A stretch of 64,000 nucleotides of DNA from CAVRAW01 sp963716135 (GTDB taxonomy: Bacteria > Planctomycetota > Planctomycetia > Pirellulales > JADZDJ01). The position numbers and the translations under genes are program-made. The notes beneath the pieces are model-generated. The model saw only the letters and a list, made by a program, of their open reading frames with translations. It had not been told where the DNA came from and searched no databases. The stretch covers positions 2,666,001 through 2,730,000 of the forward strand of contig OY970289.1 of NCBI GenBank assembly GCA_963716135.1, in the 5' to 3' direction. Positions 1 through 11,879 of the stretch are shown piece after piece. Positions within the stretch are counted from its first letter, which is position 1. The number at the start of each line of letters is the position of its first letter.

Positions 1-973
1 GCAGACCGATCCGCCTTTGCTGTGCTTCGTCGGCGCTGGTGCGCCGGCTTCGCGGCGCGAAATTGGTGGTCTATCTGCAAGATATTTATCCCGACATCGC
101 CGTGGCGCTGGGCAAGCTGCCCAACAACGTTCTCACCCGCTGGCTCCGCCGGGCGATGTTCGCCGTCTATCGCCGCGCCGACCGCGTGGTGGTGCTCAGC
201 CGCGACATGCACGATCGCCTGGCCGCTTCCGGAGTGCCCGCCGAGCGGATCGTTTGCGTGTCGAACTGGGTTGACACGACGGCGCTTGAGCCGCGAAAGC
301 AGGACAATTCCTTCCGCCGCAAGCACGATGTGGTCAATCAGTTCGTCGTCATGTACTCCGGCAATCTCGGATTGTGCCAGCGGCTGGAAGACATTCTGGA
401 AGCCGCCCGTTTGCTGCGACACCACGCCGACATCGTGTTCCTCCTGGTGGGCGACGGCGTTTTGAAATCGCAGTTGAAAGAGCAGGCCCTCCGCCAAGAG
501 TTGGCCAATGTCCGCTTTCTGCCGTATCAACCCAAAGAGCAGCTATCGTTGAGCCTGAGCGCGGCTCAATTGCACCTGGTGCCAGTCGATCCGCGCGTGG
601 TGAGTTGCTTGATGCCGAGCAAACTGTATGGCGCGCTGGCTTCCGGCACGCCGGTGCTGGCCGTGGCGCCGGATGATTGCGAATTGGCCGAGCTGGTCGA
701 GGAACTCCAAGTCGGGGCGGTCTGCGCGCCGTGCGAGCCCGCCCAATTGGCGATCATGATCCAGCGCCTGGCCGCTGCGCCAGAGCAACTCGCCGCCTGG
801 GCGCCCGCGCTCGCCTGGTCGCGCTACAATGTTTCGACCGTTCCGTGTGCACCGCCGCATTTCGGCGGCATTTGGAATGTGTCTTGAACGGGCAGCTCGC
901 CGCCGAGCCGTCGCCGGCCAACCCGCCTCAAGCAACCGACGAGTTCACTTCCTTGGAATCGGCAATCCCCTGA
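1..973 (+). CDS. GT4 glycosyltransferase (WcaI-like), 5' end outside window, frame changes
   Basis: Cytoplasmic glycosyltransferase of the GT4/GT-B type that probably adds a sugar to a lipid-linked glycan. The start lies before the window. Residues typical of WcaI-like enzymes are visible: TDPPL near the left edge, LQDIYPD, YSGNLG, LLVGDG, and the C-terminal nucleotide-sugar region SKLYGALASGTPV. The reading frame changes twice. TDPPLLCFVG is in frame 2 and continues as LVRRLRGAK in frame 3 near base 35. Near base 830 the C-terminus continues in frame 2 (FDRSVCTAAFRRHLE) to a stop at 971-973, 13 bases before the wzm start. Read without correction the ORF would stop at 887. First gene of the operon visible here; acceptor and donor sugar cannot be told. 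Confidence 0.75.
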
Positions 974-986
974 ATTCCTTGGCGAA

Positions 987-1885
987 ATGAGCACCCCTTT
1001 GATCGAATCGGCTTCTTTGTCTGCGCCGATCCGCTTACGCGCGCTGCCGGTGCCGCTGGCCGCGCCGCTCCATCGGCGCGTCATCCAGGCCCGGCCCGGA
1101 TGGCGGGCGATCGATTTTCGGGAGCTATGGCGTTACCGAGAACTGCTTTACTTTTTGGTGTGGCGCGACGTCAAAGTGCGCTACAAGCAGACGGTCTTCG
1201 GCGTCTTATGGGCGATTGTTCAGCCCGTGATGACGATGGTCGTGCTGGTGATTTTCTTCGGTTACTTCGGCGGGATGTCGCAAAACGTGAAGGGCAGTTT
1301 TTCCGTGTTCTTGTTCGCCGCGCTGTTGCCGTGGCAGTTTTTTGCCAACTCGGTGAATCAATCGGGGCAAAGCCTCGTTTCCAGCGCCAATTTGATCAGC
1401 AAGATTTATTTTCCACGTTTGTTCATCCCGATGGCGCCGATCGGCAGCGGTCTGGTCGATTTTTCCATCTCGTTCTGCGTGATGCTGATCTTGTTGCTTT
1501 CACACGGCGTCGCGCTGACTCCGACCGTGGTTTTCCTTCCGTTGTTCTTGGCGGGCACCATGGTGGCCGCCATGGGTATGGGCACGCTGCTGGCCGCGCT
1601 GGTGATCGCGTACCGCGATTTCCGCTACGTCATCGGCTTCATTGTGCAACTGTGGATGTTCGCCAGCCCGGTGGTCTATCCGCTGCAATTGATACCGGAA
1701 CGATACCGATTGTGGTACGCGCTCAATCCGATGGTGGGCATGATCGCCGGCTTCCGCTTCGCGCTGCTGGGGGAGTCGTTTCCCTGGGCGTGTTTTGCCG
1801 TCTCCGCCGGAGTGTCGCTGCTGCTGCTTGTCGTCGGCGTTTTGTATTTCCGCCGAGTGGAACGTCGTTTCGCCGACATCATTTG

Positions 1886-1886
<1 letters not shown>
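987..1886 (+). CDS. wzm: ABC-2 type polysaccharide exporter, membrane subunit
   Basis: Integral inner-membrane permease of an ABC-2 polysaccharide/O-antigen exporter, 299 residues, which is the normal length. The N-terminal cytoplasmic segment carries the family motif WRDVKVRYKQTVFGVLWAIVQP, followed by about six hydrophobic segments. It should move a finished, lipid-linked glycan across the inner membrane. The stop codon overlaps by one base the ATG of the ATPase gene, so the two are translationally coupled as in most Wzm/Wzt pairs. No frame problem is seen. Confidence 0.9.
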
Positions 1887-3203
<1,317 letters not shown>

Positions 3204-3207
<4 letters not shown>

Positions 3208-4115
3208 TCGAATCCATGTTCGAAAAGCTCCGCCGCCTGAAAGAGCGGCTGATTCCATCGGCGGAAGAGCTCCCGCCGCGTCCCGAAGTCGCGCTCATCT
3301 CGTTCCCCAAATGCGGCCGCACGTGGGTGCGCATGCTTTTGGCCCGCGCCGTGGCGAATCACCTTGGAATTCCCCGCGATCAAAGCGTGGCCCTGGCGTT
3401 CAGTTTCGCCAAGCTGGCCGAATTGTGCGCGGAGCTGCCGCTGATTCGTCCGCGGCACGACGATGTTCCGCATTGGCGCCGGCCCCGCGAGCTCAAGCCG
3501 ACGAAGGAAGAATACGCCGAACAGGGCGTCATATTTCTGGTGCGCGATCCGCGCGACGTGATCGTGTCGCTGTACTTCGAGCTTTCCAAGCGGCTGCCCA
3601 AATACATCGACGAAGAACGCGCCATGGTTCCCGAAGGCCTTCGCCCGCGCGTGCAACCGTTCACCGGCACCATGTCGGAGTTTGTGAAGCAAGATGTCGG
3701 CGGATTTGAAACGATCGTCAACTACTACAACATTTGGGCCGCCAATCGCCGGGTGCCCAGGGCCTTCATGCTGATGCGCTATGAAGACCTGCACAACAAC
3801 ACCCGGGACGAAACCTACCGGCTATTGAAGTTCATTGGCATGAACCACATCGCCGACGAGCACGTGGAAGAAGCCATCGAGTTTTCGCAGTTCGAAAACA
3901 TGCGGAAAATGGAAACCAGCGGCAAAGTGCAGGATACCGCTTTGAAGGGCGGCGGCGCTTGGGACAAGGATTCGTTCAAAACTCGCCGCGGAGTAATCGG
4001 CGGATTTCGTGATTATCTGCCGCCGGCCGATGTCGAACTCATCACGCAGTACATGCAGCACAATTTGTCGCCGTATTTTCGCTACAAGGTAGAGCCGGAT
4101 GCGGATTCTGGTTGA
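3204..4115 (+). CDS. Sulfotransferase (PAPS-dependent, Sulfotransfer_1 type)
   Basis: Predicted to transfer sulfate from PAPS to a hydroxyl, most likely on the exported polysaccharide. The 5'-phosphosulfate loop is SFPKCGRTW near residues 33-41, a variant of PKSGTTW. The 3'-phosphate site is VRDPRDVIVSLYF, and the C-terminal RRGVIGGFRDYL matches the RKGxxGDWxxxF motif. The start is GTG 3204 (GTGA overlap with the end of wzt) or ATG 3216. The 3' end overlaps the next gene by 17 bases. With the second sulfotransferase at 27515 it implies a sulfated glycan. Confidence 0.85.
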
Positions 4116-5384
4116 AAACAGCTCCTATAAGCTAACCAACCTCGGCGATCACGCCATGCTGCAGGTCGGTCTGGACCGGCTGCGGGCCTTGTTTCCCGAC
4201 GCGGAAATGCACGTGCTGACCAGCGCCCCGCAGCGGCTGCGCGAAATCGCGCCCTACGCAATTCCTTACCATTCCACGGGGCGGAAGGCCTGGTGCCGCC
4301 AACGGCTCATCCCGCGCTGGCCGCAGCGCATGGCATTTGCCAATCGTTGGAACCACTCGCGCTCCGAAAGCATGACCCGCCTGAAGCGGCCCCGAATTTG
4401 GGAAGGCGTTCATCGCGCCGCCTCGTGGCCGTTGCCCGATGCAGATTCGCACGAAGGCGCAAATTTGTCGAGTTTCTCGAATCGGTCGATCTGGTCGTGG
4501 CCACAGGCTCCGGCGGGCTGAATGACGAGTTCGCCTACCATGCCGTGATGGTCCTGCTGATGCTGCACTTGGCCCGCTCGATGCAAAAACCGGTGGCCAT
4601 GTTCGGCCAAGGTTTGGGCCCGGCCGAAAGCCCCCATTTGCGAAACGTGTTGCAACAGGTCATGCCGCAGGTCAATTTCCTCGCGCTGCGCGAGGGCCGG
4701 CACGGACTGTCGCTGGCTCAATCGCTGGGCGTGCATCCCGAAAATGTGGTGGTCACGGGCGACGATGCCATTGAGATCGCGTACCGCGCGCGGCCCGACA
4801 AACTTGGCAACGCGCTGGGAATCAACGTTCGCAGGACCGATTACTCCGGGGTGGACGAGGACGCTATTTCCAGCCTGGCCGAGGTGATCGGCCACCTGGC
4901 GCAGGGCCTGGCTGCGCCGTGCATTTCAATTCCAATCCGCATTGCCGATGATGGCGCCGGCGATCACGAGGTGACCGCCCCGATTCTTAAACGTTGCCCG
5001 CGGGTAATCGACATTCCGCCGTCGGTCGATCGCGTCGCGGACTTGATGCCCCTGGTGGCTCAGTGCCGCACCATGATCACCGGCAGCTACCATGCGGGCG
5101 TGTTCGCGCTGGCCATGGGCATTCCGGTCGTGGGCCTGGCCGCCAGCGATTATTACTTGCAAAAATTCCTGGGTCTGGCCGACCAGTTTCCCGGCGGCTG
5201 CCAGACAATCGATCTGCGCACTGCGAATTGGCAACAATCGTTATCGTCCGCCATCCTCGCATCGTACGAGCAGGCCGAGCAACTTCGCCCCGCGTTGATC
5301 CAGCGAGCCGAATCGCAAATCGCCTTGTCCACCGCGGCTTACAACCGGATTGCCTCGTTGTTGGAAACCGTTTGCGCATCATGA
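4099..5384 (+). CDS. Polysaccharide pyruvyl transferase family protein (first copy), frame change
   Basis: Member of the CsaB/WcaK polysaccharide pyruvyl transferase family, which puts ketal pyruvate on sugars from PEP and so adds negative charge. The N-terminus (LTNLGDHAMLQVGLDRLRALFPDAE) is in frame 1. From about 4400-4450 the protein continues in frame 3 (VDLVVATGSGGLNDEF, then MFGQGLGP and ITGSYHAGVFALAMGIPVVGL, the conserved C-terminal H-containing site). The whole gene is about 428 residues. The stop overlaps the next ATG (ATGA at 5381-5384). Some family members act on other acceptors, so pyruvylation is inferred. Confidence 0.8.
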
Positions 5385-6405
5385 AGACGAATCCGACCGT
5401 CTCCGTCATCATGCCGGTTTACAACTGCGGACCGTACCTGGCCGAGGCGGTCGAAAGCATTCTCCGCCAAACCTGGAAAGATTTTGAGTTCATTATCGTT
5501 GACGATGGTTCGACGGACGATTCGCTGGCGGTGCTGGAAAAATACGCCCGCCAGGACGACCGCATCCGCGTCATCAGCCGGCCGAACACCGGTATCGTGG
5601 GCGCATTGAACGACGCTCTGGTCGCCGCCCGCGGCAAATACGTCGCCCGCATGGACGGCGACGATGTCAGCTTGCCGCAACGTTTGCAGCTTCAGGTCGA
5701 ATACTTGGAACTAAATCCCTCGTGTGTCGCAGTCGGCGCCTCGGCGCAGTTGGTCGACGAGGAGGGGGATCCGTTGTGCATCGTCCCCGCCTGGACCGAT
5801 CCGCGCCGCCTGAACGACGACTTGCTGCGCTTTGGCGGTTCGGCGCTGATCGCCGCCTCGGCGGTCATGCGCACGGACGCCGTCCGCCGGGTCGGCGCCT
5901 ACCGCAAAGAATTCCAGTGGACCGAGCACAAGGACCTTTTTATTCGTCTGGCTGAAATCGGCCAGTTGGCCAATGTGCCCGAAGTGCTGTATCTGTACCG
6001 GCAGCTACGTTCGAGCGTGTGCTACACGCGCCAAACCGATCAGCGTGAGAATCGCCGCCGGCTGATGGCCGACGCCTGCCAGCGCCGCGGCATTCCGCTG
6101 GAATCGATCGGCACGGCATGGCAAGCCGGCAGTCCGCGCCCGATGTCCGAGTTGGCCTGCATCGAGCGTTGGTGCCTGGTCTCGCTCTCGGCCGGCAACC
6201 GGCGCACGGCCCGAAAGCACGCCCGGCGCTGCTCAGGCGCGCTCCGCTTGCGCCGCGCCATTGGTGGCTGGCCTTGGACTCCCACTGCAATCTGTCCTGG
6301 TTCGGCAAGACCGCCAAACGAATTGTTCGCCGGCTGAGCCGCTCGTTTTCCGCCCCGCGCCCTCCCAAGAGCGCTTCGGAATTGATGCAGCAGGTGGATG
6401 GCTAG
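5381..6405 (+). CDS. GT2 glycosyltransferase, frame change near the 3' end
   Basis: GT-A fold family 2 glycosyltransferase. The N-terminus has SVIMPVYNCGPYLAEAVESIL and the nucleotide-binding VDDGSTDDS; ARMDGDD near residue 90 is the DxD metal site. Frame 2 would end at 6337, but from about 6230 frame 1 gives a continuous, basic C-terminus (HWWLALDSHCNLSWFGKTAKR) that ends at 6405. A single-base loss there is inferred. The start overlaps the preceding stop by ATGA. Sugar and acceptor are unknown. Confidence 0.8.
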
Positions 6406-6421
6406 AGGCTGACTGAAACCG

Positions 6422-7249
6422 ATGCTCCGCAAGATTCTTCGCAATGTGATCCCCAGCGGCTTGAATCCCTCGCGGGTGGCGCTGGCGCAAGTCGAACGCT
6501 CGTCGCACTTCGTAGTGATGCGGGGACCGTTTCGCGGAATGCGCTATGTGCAAGGCGCCGTCGGCAGCCATTTGCATCCCAAGCTGCTGGGCTCGTACGA
6601 GCGCGAGTTGCAACCGCTGTTGGAGCATTTGCGGCAACATCCCGTCGACGTGGCATTCGATATCGGCGCTGCCGAGGGATATTACGCCGTCGGAATATTG
6701 TTCGCCGGCTTGGCTTCGCGAGTCGTGGCGTTCGAAACCAATCCCGCCGGGCAGGCGCTGGTGATGGAAATGGCGCGGTTGAACGGCGTCGCCGACCGAC
6801 TGTCGGTGTTCGGCGCATGCACTGTGGCGGCTATGAACGAGCAGCTCGATGCCGCCGCCAATCAAACATCGCTGTTGATGATGGATGTCGAAGGTTTCGA
6901 ATCGCTGCTTTTGGACCCGATCCGCGTGCCGGCGCTCAAGCGGCAAGACATTCTCGTCGAAGTCCACGAATTCGTCTTGCCCGGCCTCACGCAGGAAATC
7001 CTGGCCCGATTTGGCGACAGCCACAGCGTCGAGCGATTCGATGAGCAGCCGCGCCAACTGGAAGAAAACACCTGCCTGTCCGGCGTCGTGCGCTTCATGC
7101 CGCGGCGCTATCGGATGTTGCCCCTCAACGAGCATCGTCCCTGCCGAATGCACTGGCTCCGGCTGACGCCGCGCCAGCCGGCGGCGATCGATCGAAGTGA
7201 TTCGGCCGATCCGCCCCGAATGGCCAGCTCCGTCAGCTCAAACGCATGA
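6422..7249 (+). CDS. FkbM-type SAM-dependent methyltransferase
   Basis: Predicted class I methyltransferase of 275 residues. The SAM-binding motif I is AFDIGAAEGYYAVG (about residues 78-91), followed by the acidic end of strand beta2 (VVAFETNP) and the FkbM-typical MDVEGFESLLL. In polysaccharide clusters such enzymes usually O-methylate a sugar; the acceptor is not known. It starts 16 bases after the GT2 gene and its stop overlaps the ATG of the following GT-D gene. A second FkbM-type gene lies at 24065. Confidence 0.75.
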   Translation: MLRKILRNVIPSGLNPSRVALAQVERSSHFVVMRGPFRGMRYVQGAVGSHLHPKLLGSYERELQPLLEHLRQHPVDVAFDIGAAEGYYAVGILFAGLASRVVAFETNPAGQALVMEMARLNGVADRLSVFGACTVAAMNEQLDAAANQTSLLMMDVEGFESLLLDPIRVPALKRQDILVEVHEFVLPGLTQEILARFGDSHSVERFDEQPRQLEENTCLSGVVRFMPRRYRMLPLNEHRPCRMHWLRLTPRQPAAIDRSDSADPPRMASSVSSNA

Positions 7250-8505
7250 TCACGGTCGATCAATCCGCCGCCGCCAAATCGCCGCCGCAACGCCCGTTCT
7301 TCGGCATCCTGCGGGAGCTGGGCGACCGCGATGCCCGCCGCGCCGCCGCCGCCGAACTCACCGAACTGTTGGAGCAGCATCCAAAATTCTCGTTTCTCCG
7401 CATCGGCGACGGCGAGATTCAATGGATCCGCGCCATGCGCGAAGGCCTGCCGCCGCCGCGCTACCGTTATCCCACCGAGGGAGGCGTGTCGGTCGAATAC
7501 GTGTTCAGCGTATCGGGCATGGAGCACCGCCACTACGACCGCTTCATGCAGGCCGTCAATCGCTGTGGCTATCTGGATTACTGCGACAACAATCCCGCGA
7601 ACTTCAATTTGTTGCCCACGCTGGGCATCAACCGCGGCGAGGACCAATACCGCAATCGCTCGCCGGAAACCGGCAACATCATCTTCGAATGGACGTGGTT
7701 CGAGATGAAAGACTATTTGCGTCGCCATCGGGTGCTGTTCGCCAGCGCCGAGGCGGCCCTGATGCGCCAGTTACATGCCGATTCGCGCTACCGCCAACTG
7801 GCCGCCGACTTCTGGCCCGCCGACGCGGAGGTTCGCTTTCATCAAATTCGCAACGACGGCCGCAATTTTTCCGAGAATCTCGATCTCATCAAAGAAGACC
7901 TGCGCAATGAGCTGACCGCCAGCGGCGCCGACACGCTGATTCTGTCGCTGGCCTCCGGCGCGAAAATCCTGTGCTACGAGTTGGCCGAAGAACTGGGCAT
8001 CCGCTGCATCGATTTCGGCAGCCTTACGCGCGCTTTGACCTACGCCGCCACGCCGGGCTACCACGCCCACCGCAACTTTCACAACCCGTTCATGTTTCGC
8101 GTGCCGCTGGATGTGTTCCTGCCGGCGCTGGAGCGGGCCCATCCCAACATGCCGCTGCCGGAGTTGGTCGCCAAGGCGCATTGCCAGATGCTGTTGGACC
8201 TGCAGGACCTCAGGCCGCTGGCGTTCAATCCCAGCGAAGCCTGCCGCGGCGGCGCAGTGAACATGAGCCGCCAAACCATGGCGAACTTCCGCGAGAGTCT
8301 GGCCTATTACAATCGCCACTACCGCGGCCGGGCCCTGCGCGATCCGAATGCCCGCGCGCTGCACCGCGATTTTCGCCGCTGGTGCCTGAAACAAGGCATC
8401 GGCTGGGATGGAAAACTGTTTCGCACGTTGGTGTGGGGCAAAGGGCTGCTCCGCAAACTCGGACTCGCTCCCCAAAAACCGCCGCGCCTGCCCGAAGCGA
8501 AATGA
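7246..8505 (+). CDS. GT-D fold glycosyltransferase-like protein
   Basis: Intact 419-residue protein. Residues 50-57 (FLRIGDGE) match the R-h-G-D-G-E signature of the GT-D fold (formerly DUF1792), whose DGE binds metal and UDP-sugar. Further on, LILSLASGAKILCYELAEELGIRCIDFGSL matches, in part, the Rossmann-like segment where this family has SAGPMGKVLAYEL. GT-D enzymes are best known as the third glucosyltransferase of streptococcal adhesin glycosylation. Here it sits in a polysaccharide operon, joined by ATGA overlaps on both sides. The protein is longer than typical members, and the extra C-terminal 150 residues are not recognised. Confidence 0.6.
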   Translation: MITVDQSAAAKSPPQRPFFGILRELGDRDARRAAAAELTELLEQHPKFSFLRIGDGEIQWIRAMREGLPPPRYRYPTEGGVSVEYVFSVSGMEHRHYDRFMQAVNRCGYLDYCDNNPANFNLLPTLGINRGEDQYRNRSPETGNIIFEWTWFEMKDYLRRHRVLFASAEAALMRQLHADSRYRQLAADFWPADAEVRFHQIRNDGRNFSENLDLIKEDLRNELTASGADTLILSLASGAKILCYELAEELGIRCIDFGSLTRALTYAATPGYHAHRNFHNPFMFRVPLDVFLPALERAHPNMPLPELVAKAHCQMLLDLQDLRPLAFNPSEACRGGAVNMSRQTMANFRESLAYYNRHYRGRALRDPNARALHRDFRRWCLKQGIGWDGKLFRTLVWGKGLLRKLGLAPQKPPRLPEAK

Positions 8506-9624
8506 ACGACGCACCATCCGACTGGCTCGCCCGAGTCGCTCAGGCAAATCGCCGGCAGATTTACCGGCCTCGTGTCGGTCAACTTGCGCGCCAGCGGATG
8601 CGCGGGCAAATGTGGAACTGGCGGGCGTGGTACGCCGCGATCGCCGGCAACGGCCACGCCGATTATGCCCGCAATTGGACGACCGCATTGAATCTCTTGG
8701 GCGCGCAATGGATGCACCGCGTCCGCGGCCAATCCGCCGACATGGAAGCGCTGGTCTGGGCTTTCGACCAGTGCATCGATCGCAGCGGCAAATGGAAGCG
8801 GCCGCCGAATTCCGTGCGACACGCCATGCAAGGTTATTCGCTGTTGTACCTGGTCGAGTGCACCGGCGAGCGCCGCTACAGCGCCGCCGCCGACGCGCTG
8901 GCCGAAATGCTCAAGCAACATCCTCGCTCGCCCGACGGCAGCCTGTTTTACTCCAGCGACACAAGCGAAGTTCTGGTCGACACGCTGGCGATGGTTTGCC
9001 CGTTTCTGGCGCGCGATGCGCGCATGACCGGCGACCAGGCCGGCCGCCAGTTGGCCCTGCGCCAGTTGGAACGCTTCATCGAGTGGAACCTCGATGTTGA
9101 AACCGCGCTGCCGTTCCACGGCTACGTGTCCGGCGGCGATCGTCGCTTGGGTCTGTTGGCATGGGGGCGCGGCGTCGGTTGGTACCTGCTGGGCATTGTC
9201 GATACGCTCGCCGAATTGAATTCCGACGATCCGGCATTCGCCGCCCTGCGCGAGGCACTGCAAAGCGCGCTAGTCACGCTGATGAAACATCAGCATCCCG
9301 ACGGCCAATGGGGCTGGGCGATTTTGCAACCCGGCGCAGCCGGACAGCTCCACGACCGCGCTGGTGGCGTACGCCGCTCGTCGCGCCGAATCGCTGGGAA
9401 TCGAAAGCGCCGCGAACTGCATCGGCCCTGCGCTGGAAGCCCTTGCCAAAGCGACTTTGCCCGACGGCCAAATCGACGGCGGGTTGGGCGAATGCCGCGG
9501 CCTGGGCATTTATCCGCAAAACTACGGACCGCAACCCTGGCTGCAGGGCACTGCCACCGCGCTGGCGGCGCTGGCCGCAGCCACGCAAAACAAAGTCGCG
9601 CCCCCTGCCTATTTAAGTTCCTGA
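8502..9624 (+). CDS. (alpha/alpha)6-barrel glycosidase-like protein (GH105/GH88-like), frame change
   Basis: Helix-rich protein of about 373 residues with repeated aromatic and Gly-rich helix ends: RHAMQGYSLLYLVECTG, DTSEVLVDTLAMVCPFLA, LAWGRGVGWYLLGIVDTL and HPDGQWGW. WGRGVGWY resembles the WGRGNGW segment of unsaturated rhamnogalacturonyl/glucuronyl hydrolases. Frame 3 is read to about 9338, after which the protein continues in frame 1 (DSSTTALVAYAARRAESLG) to the stop at 9622-9624; an extra base is inferred. No signal peptide is visible, so it may act in the cytoplasm. Alternatives are an epimerase-like or lyase-associated barrel. The family call is moderate and the substrate unknown. Confidence 0.55.
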
Positions 9625-10938
9625 TGTCGCAGCAACTGTTGTCCCAAGAAACTTCGACTGAGCGCGCCGATCAGCCGGCCAGCCGCGCCGCTACGTCGAC
9701 GCTCGCGCCGAAGGTCGTTCTCACCGGCGTCACCGGCCTGCGCAATCGGGGCGTCGAGGCGCTGGTCGTGACGACAATCGCCGGACTTCGCGCCCAATGG
9801 CCTGCGGCCCAGATCACGGTGCTCTCCCGTTCGCCCGAATACGATTCATTTCGACTAACGGGCTGCACGGATGTCAAAGTAATTGCCAACACGTTGCATG
9901 ATCTGCAACCGTGGCCCCAGCAGATGACCCGCACCCTTCGATCGCTATTGCGCCACGGCCGGCTCCCACGCGACGCCGCCCAGCAGGCAATTCGCGAAGC
10001 CTCCCTGGTTATCGCCCTGGGGGGCGACGTGTTCAGTTCCGACTACGCCAGCGCCGGCCCATCTGCATCCATTGCAGTTTGCGCTGCGCCATGACGTGCC
10101 GGTGGCGATGCTGGGCCACTCCATCGGCCCGTTCAAAACCGTCGCCGAAAGTTCGCAGTGGCTGGATGTGGCCCGCCGTTGTGAGCTGATTACGGTGCGC
10201 GAAAGTCTATCGCTCGATTACCTTCTGGGCGATTTGAAGCTGCCGGCGCAGTCGGTCGCGCTCACCGCCGACCCCGCCGTGCTGCTCGAGCCGCCCGAAG
10301 CCGAGCAGACTGAATCGTTGCTGGCGGCGTATGGAATTTCAGCAGGTACGCCGCTGGCCGCCATCGCTCCCAGCCAGGGCGTGATCGAATATGCCCGCCT
10401 CGATGCAAATCGCCATCTCGACGCGTGGGTTGAAGTCGTTCGAACGTTGATCGACCGCGTCGGCGCCGACGTGTTGATCGTGCCGCACGTGCAGGAATCG
10501 TACGTCGCCAACGACGACCGGCTGATCGCCGCCGAAATTCACCGCCGAGTGGACTTCGATCGCCGCGTGCATTTGGCCGCCGCCGATCACACCGCCGCCG
10601 AATACAAGGGGATGATCGCCGCCTGCGACCTGATCGTGGCCCAGCGCATGCACGCCGCCATCGCCGCGCTATCCAGCGGAAAGCCCGCGCTGTTGGTCGG
10701 CTATTCGGTGAAATCGCGGGGCATCATCAAAGACATGTTCCCCGACGCCGATCTGGCCGGCTCGGCGCTGATTTCCATCCAGGATTTCCTCGATCCCACC
10801 AAGGCCATCGCCGCCGTGCAAACCGCCTGGTCTGGCCGGGCCGCAACCACGGCGGCATTGTCCGGGCGATTGCCGGCGCTGTGCGCCGACGCCGAAAAGA
10901 ACTTCACCCTGTTGGCAGGCTGCCTGAAAGCTCGATGA
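9624..10938 (+). CDS. Polysaccharide pyruvyl transferase family protein (second copy), frame change
   Basis: Second CsaB/WcaK-like enzyme of the operon, about 438 residues. The N-terminal LTGVTGLRNRGVEALVVTTIAGL and VIALGGDVFSSDY are in frame 3. From about 10050 frame 1 takes over with the family core: MLGHSIGPF, ITVRESLSLDYL, and the C-terminal IVAQRMHAAIAALSSGKPALLVGYS containing the conserved R-M-H. An extra base near 10050 is inferred. The ATG overlaps the previous stop (TGATG) and the stop overlaps the next ATG. Two copies suggest two different acceptor sugars, or one pyruvyl and one other transfer. Confidence 0.75.
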
Positions 10939-11879
10939 ATCTCGTGCTGACTCCCGGAAGAGTCTTGTTTTCCTTGCGGCGCTGGCGTCGCGAAGGTTGG
11001 ACCACGCCCTATTGGAAAAACCAGGTGCGGCCGCGCATCCTCCACACGCCCCCTTGCCGCGCCGATCGCCAGTCCAACGTCGAGATTCACACCCTCGTTT
11101 CTCACGACGACCTGCTGAACCTGTTGTGGACGTTGAAATCGTTTTATCACTTTTCGCAGCGCAGCTACCCGGCCGTGATTCACGACGACGGCACGCTGAC
11201 GGCCGCCGACCTGGAAATTCTCCGCCGCCATTTTCCCGATTCCCGCGTCATTTCCGCGGCCGAAGCCGAATCGACCGTGGCCGCCGCCTTGAAATCCTAT
11301 CCGCGCTGCGCGCGCTATCGAGGCTTGCACTCGCTGGCGCGCAAAGTGTTCGACATCGGCACTTATCTCCGCGCGGACCGCTTGCTGCTGCTGGATTCGG
11401 ACCTGATTTTTTTCCGAACCCCTGACGAATTGCTCTCCCGGCTGGATGCCGACCAATTGCCGCGCAGCGCGTTCAACGCGGGGCAAAACCTGATGCTCAA
11501 CGTCTCGGCCGACGAAGCCCGCCGGCGCTTCGGCATCGAACTGGTCGAGCGCATCAATTCGGGCCTCGCGGTCCTGCGTCCGCAGGTATTCAACTTCGAC
11601 TGGATGGAAGATTTTCTCGGCAGCGAATCGATTTGGGCGGGCCACGTGTGGCGCATCGAGCAAACCTTGTTGGCCTTGGCCGCCTCGCGCGACGGCGTCG
11701 AGCTGCTGCCGGAACACGAATACCGCGTCAGCCTCGCCGAAGGCGCCGATGGATGCGTCGTGAAGCACTATGTCGGCGTGGTGCGGCATTTGATGTACCG
11801 CGAAGGCATGGCCCGCCTGGTTCGCGAAGGATTTCTGGAACAACTCGCCGCGCACAACGGCAAGGTTTTGCCACGATGA
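10935..11879 (+). CDS. Putative GT-A nucleotide-sugar transferase, family not certain
   Basis: Intact 314-residue protein without a confident family. The middle carries RADRLLLLDSDLIFFRTPDELL, where DSD preceded by a hydrophobic strand looks like the DxD metal site of GT-A transferases such as GT8. NSGLAVLRPQVF further on also recalls GT8. The N-terminal half (HTLVSHDDLLNLLWTLKSFYHFS) would be the nucleotide-binding strand. ATGA overlaps on both sides tie it to the pyruvyl-transferase-like and GT4 genes. Function is inferred from the motif and location only. Confidence 0.5.
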   Translation: MNLVLTPGRVLFSLRRWRREGWTTPYWKNQVRPRILHTPPCRADRQSNVEIHTLVSHDDLLNLLWTLKSFYHFSQRSYPAVIHDDGTLTAADLEILRRHFPDSRVISAAEAESTVAAALKSYPRCARYRGLHSLARKVFDIGTYLRADRLLLLDSDLIFFRTPDELLSRLDADQLPRSAFNAGQNLMLNVSADEARRRFGIELVERINSGLAVLRPQVFNFDWMEDFLGSESIWAGHVWRIEQTLLALAASRDGVELLPEHEYRVSLAEGADGCVVKHYVGVVRHLMYREGMARLVREGFLEQLAAHNGKVLPR

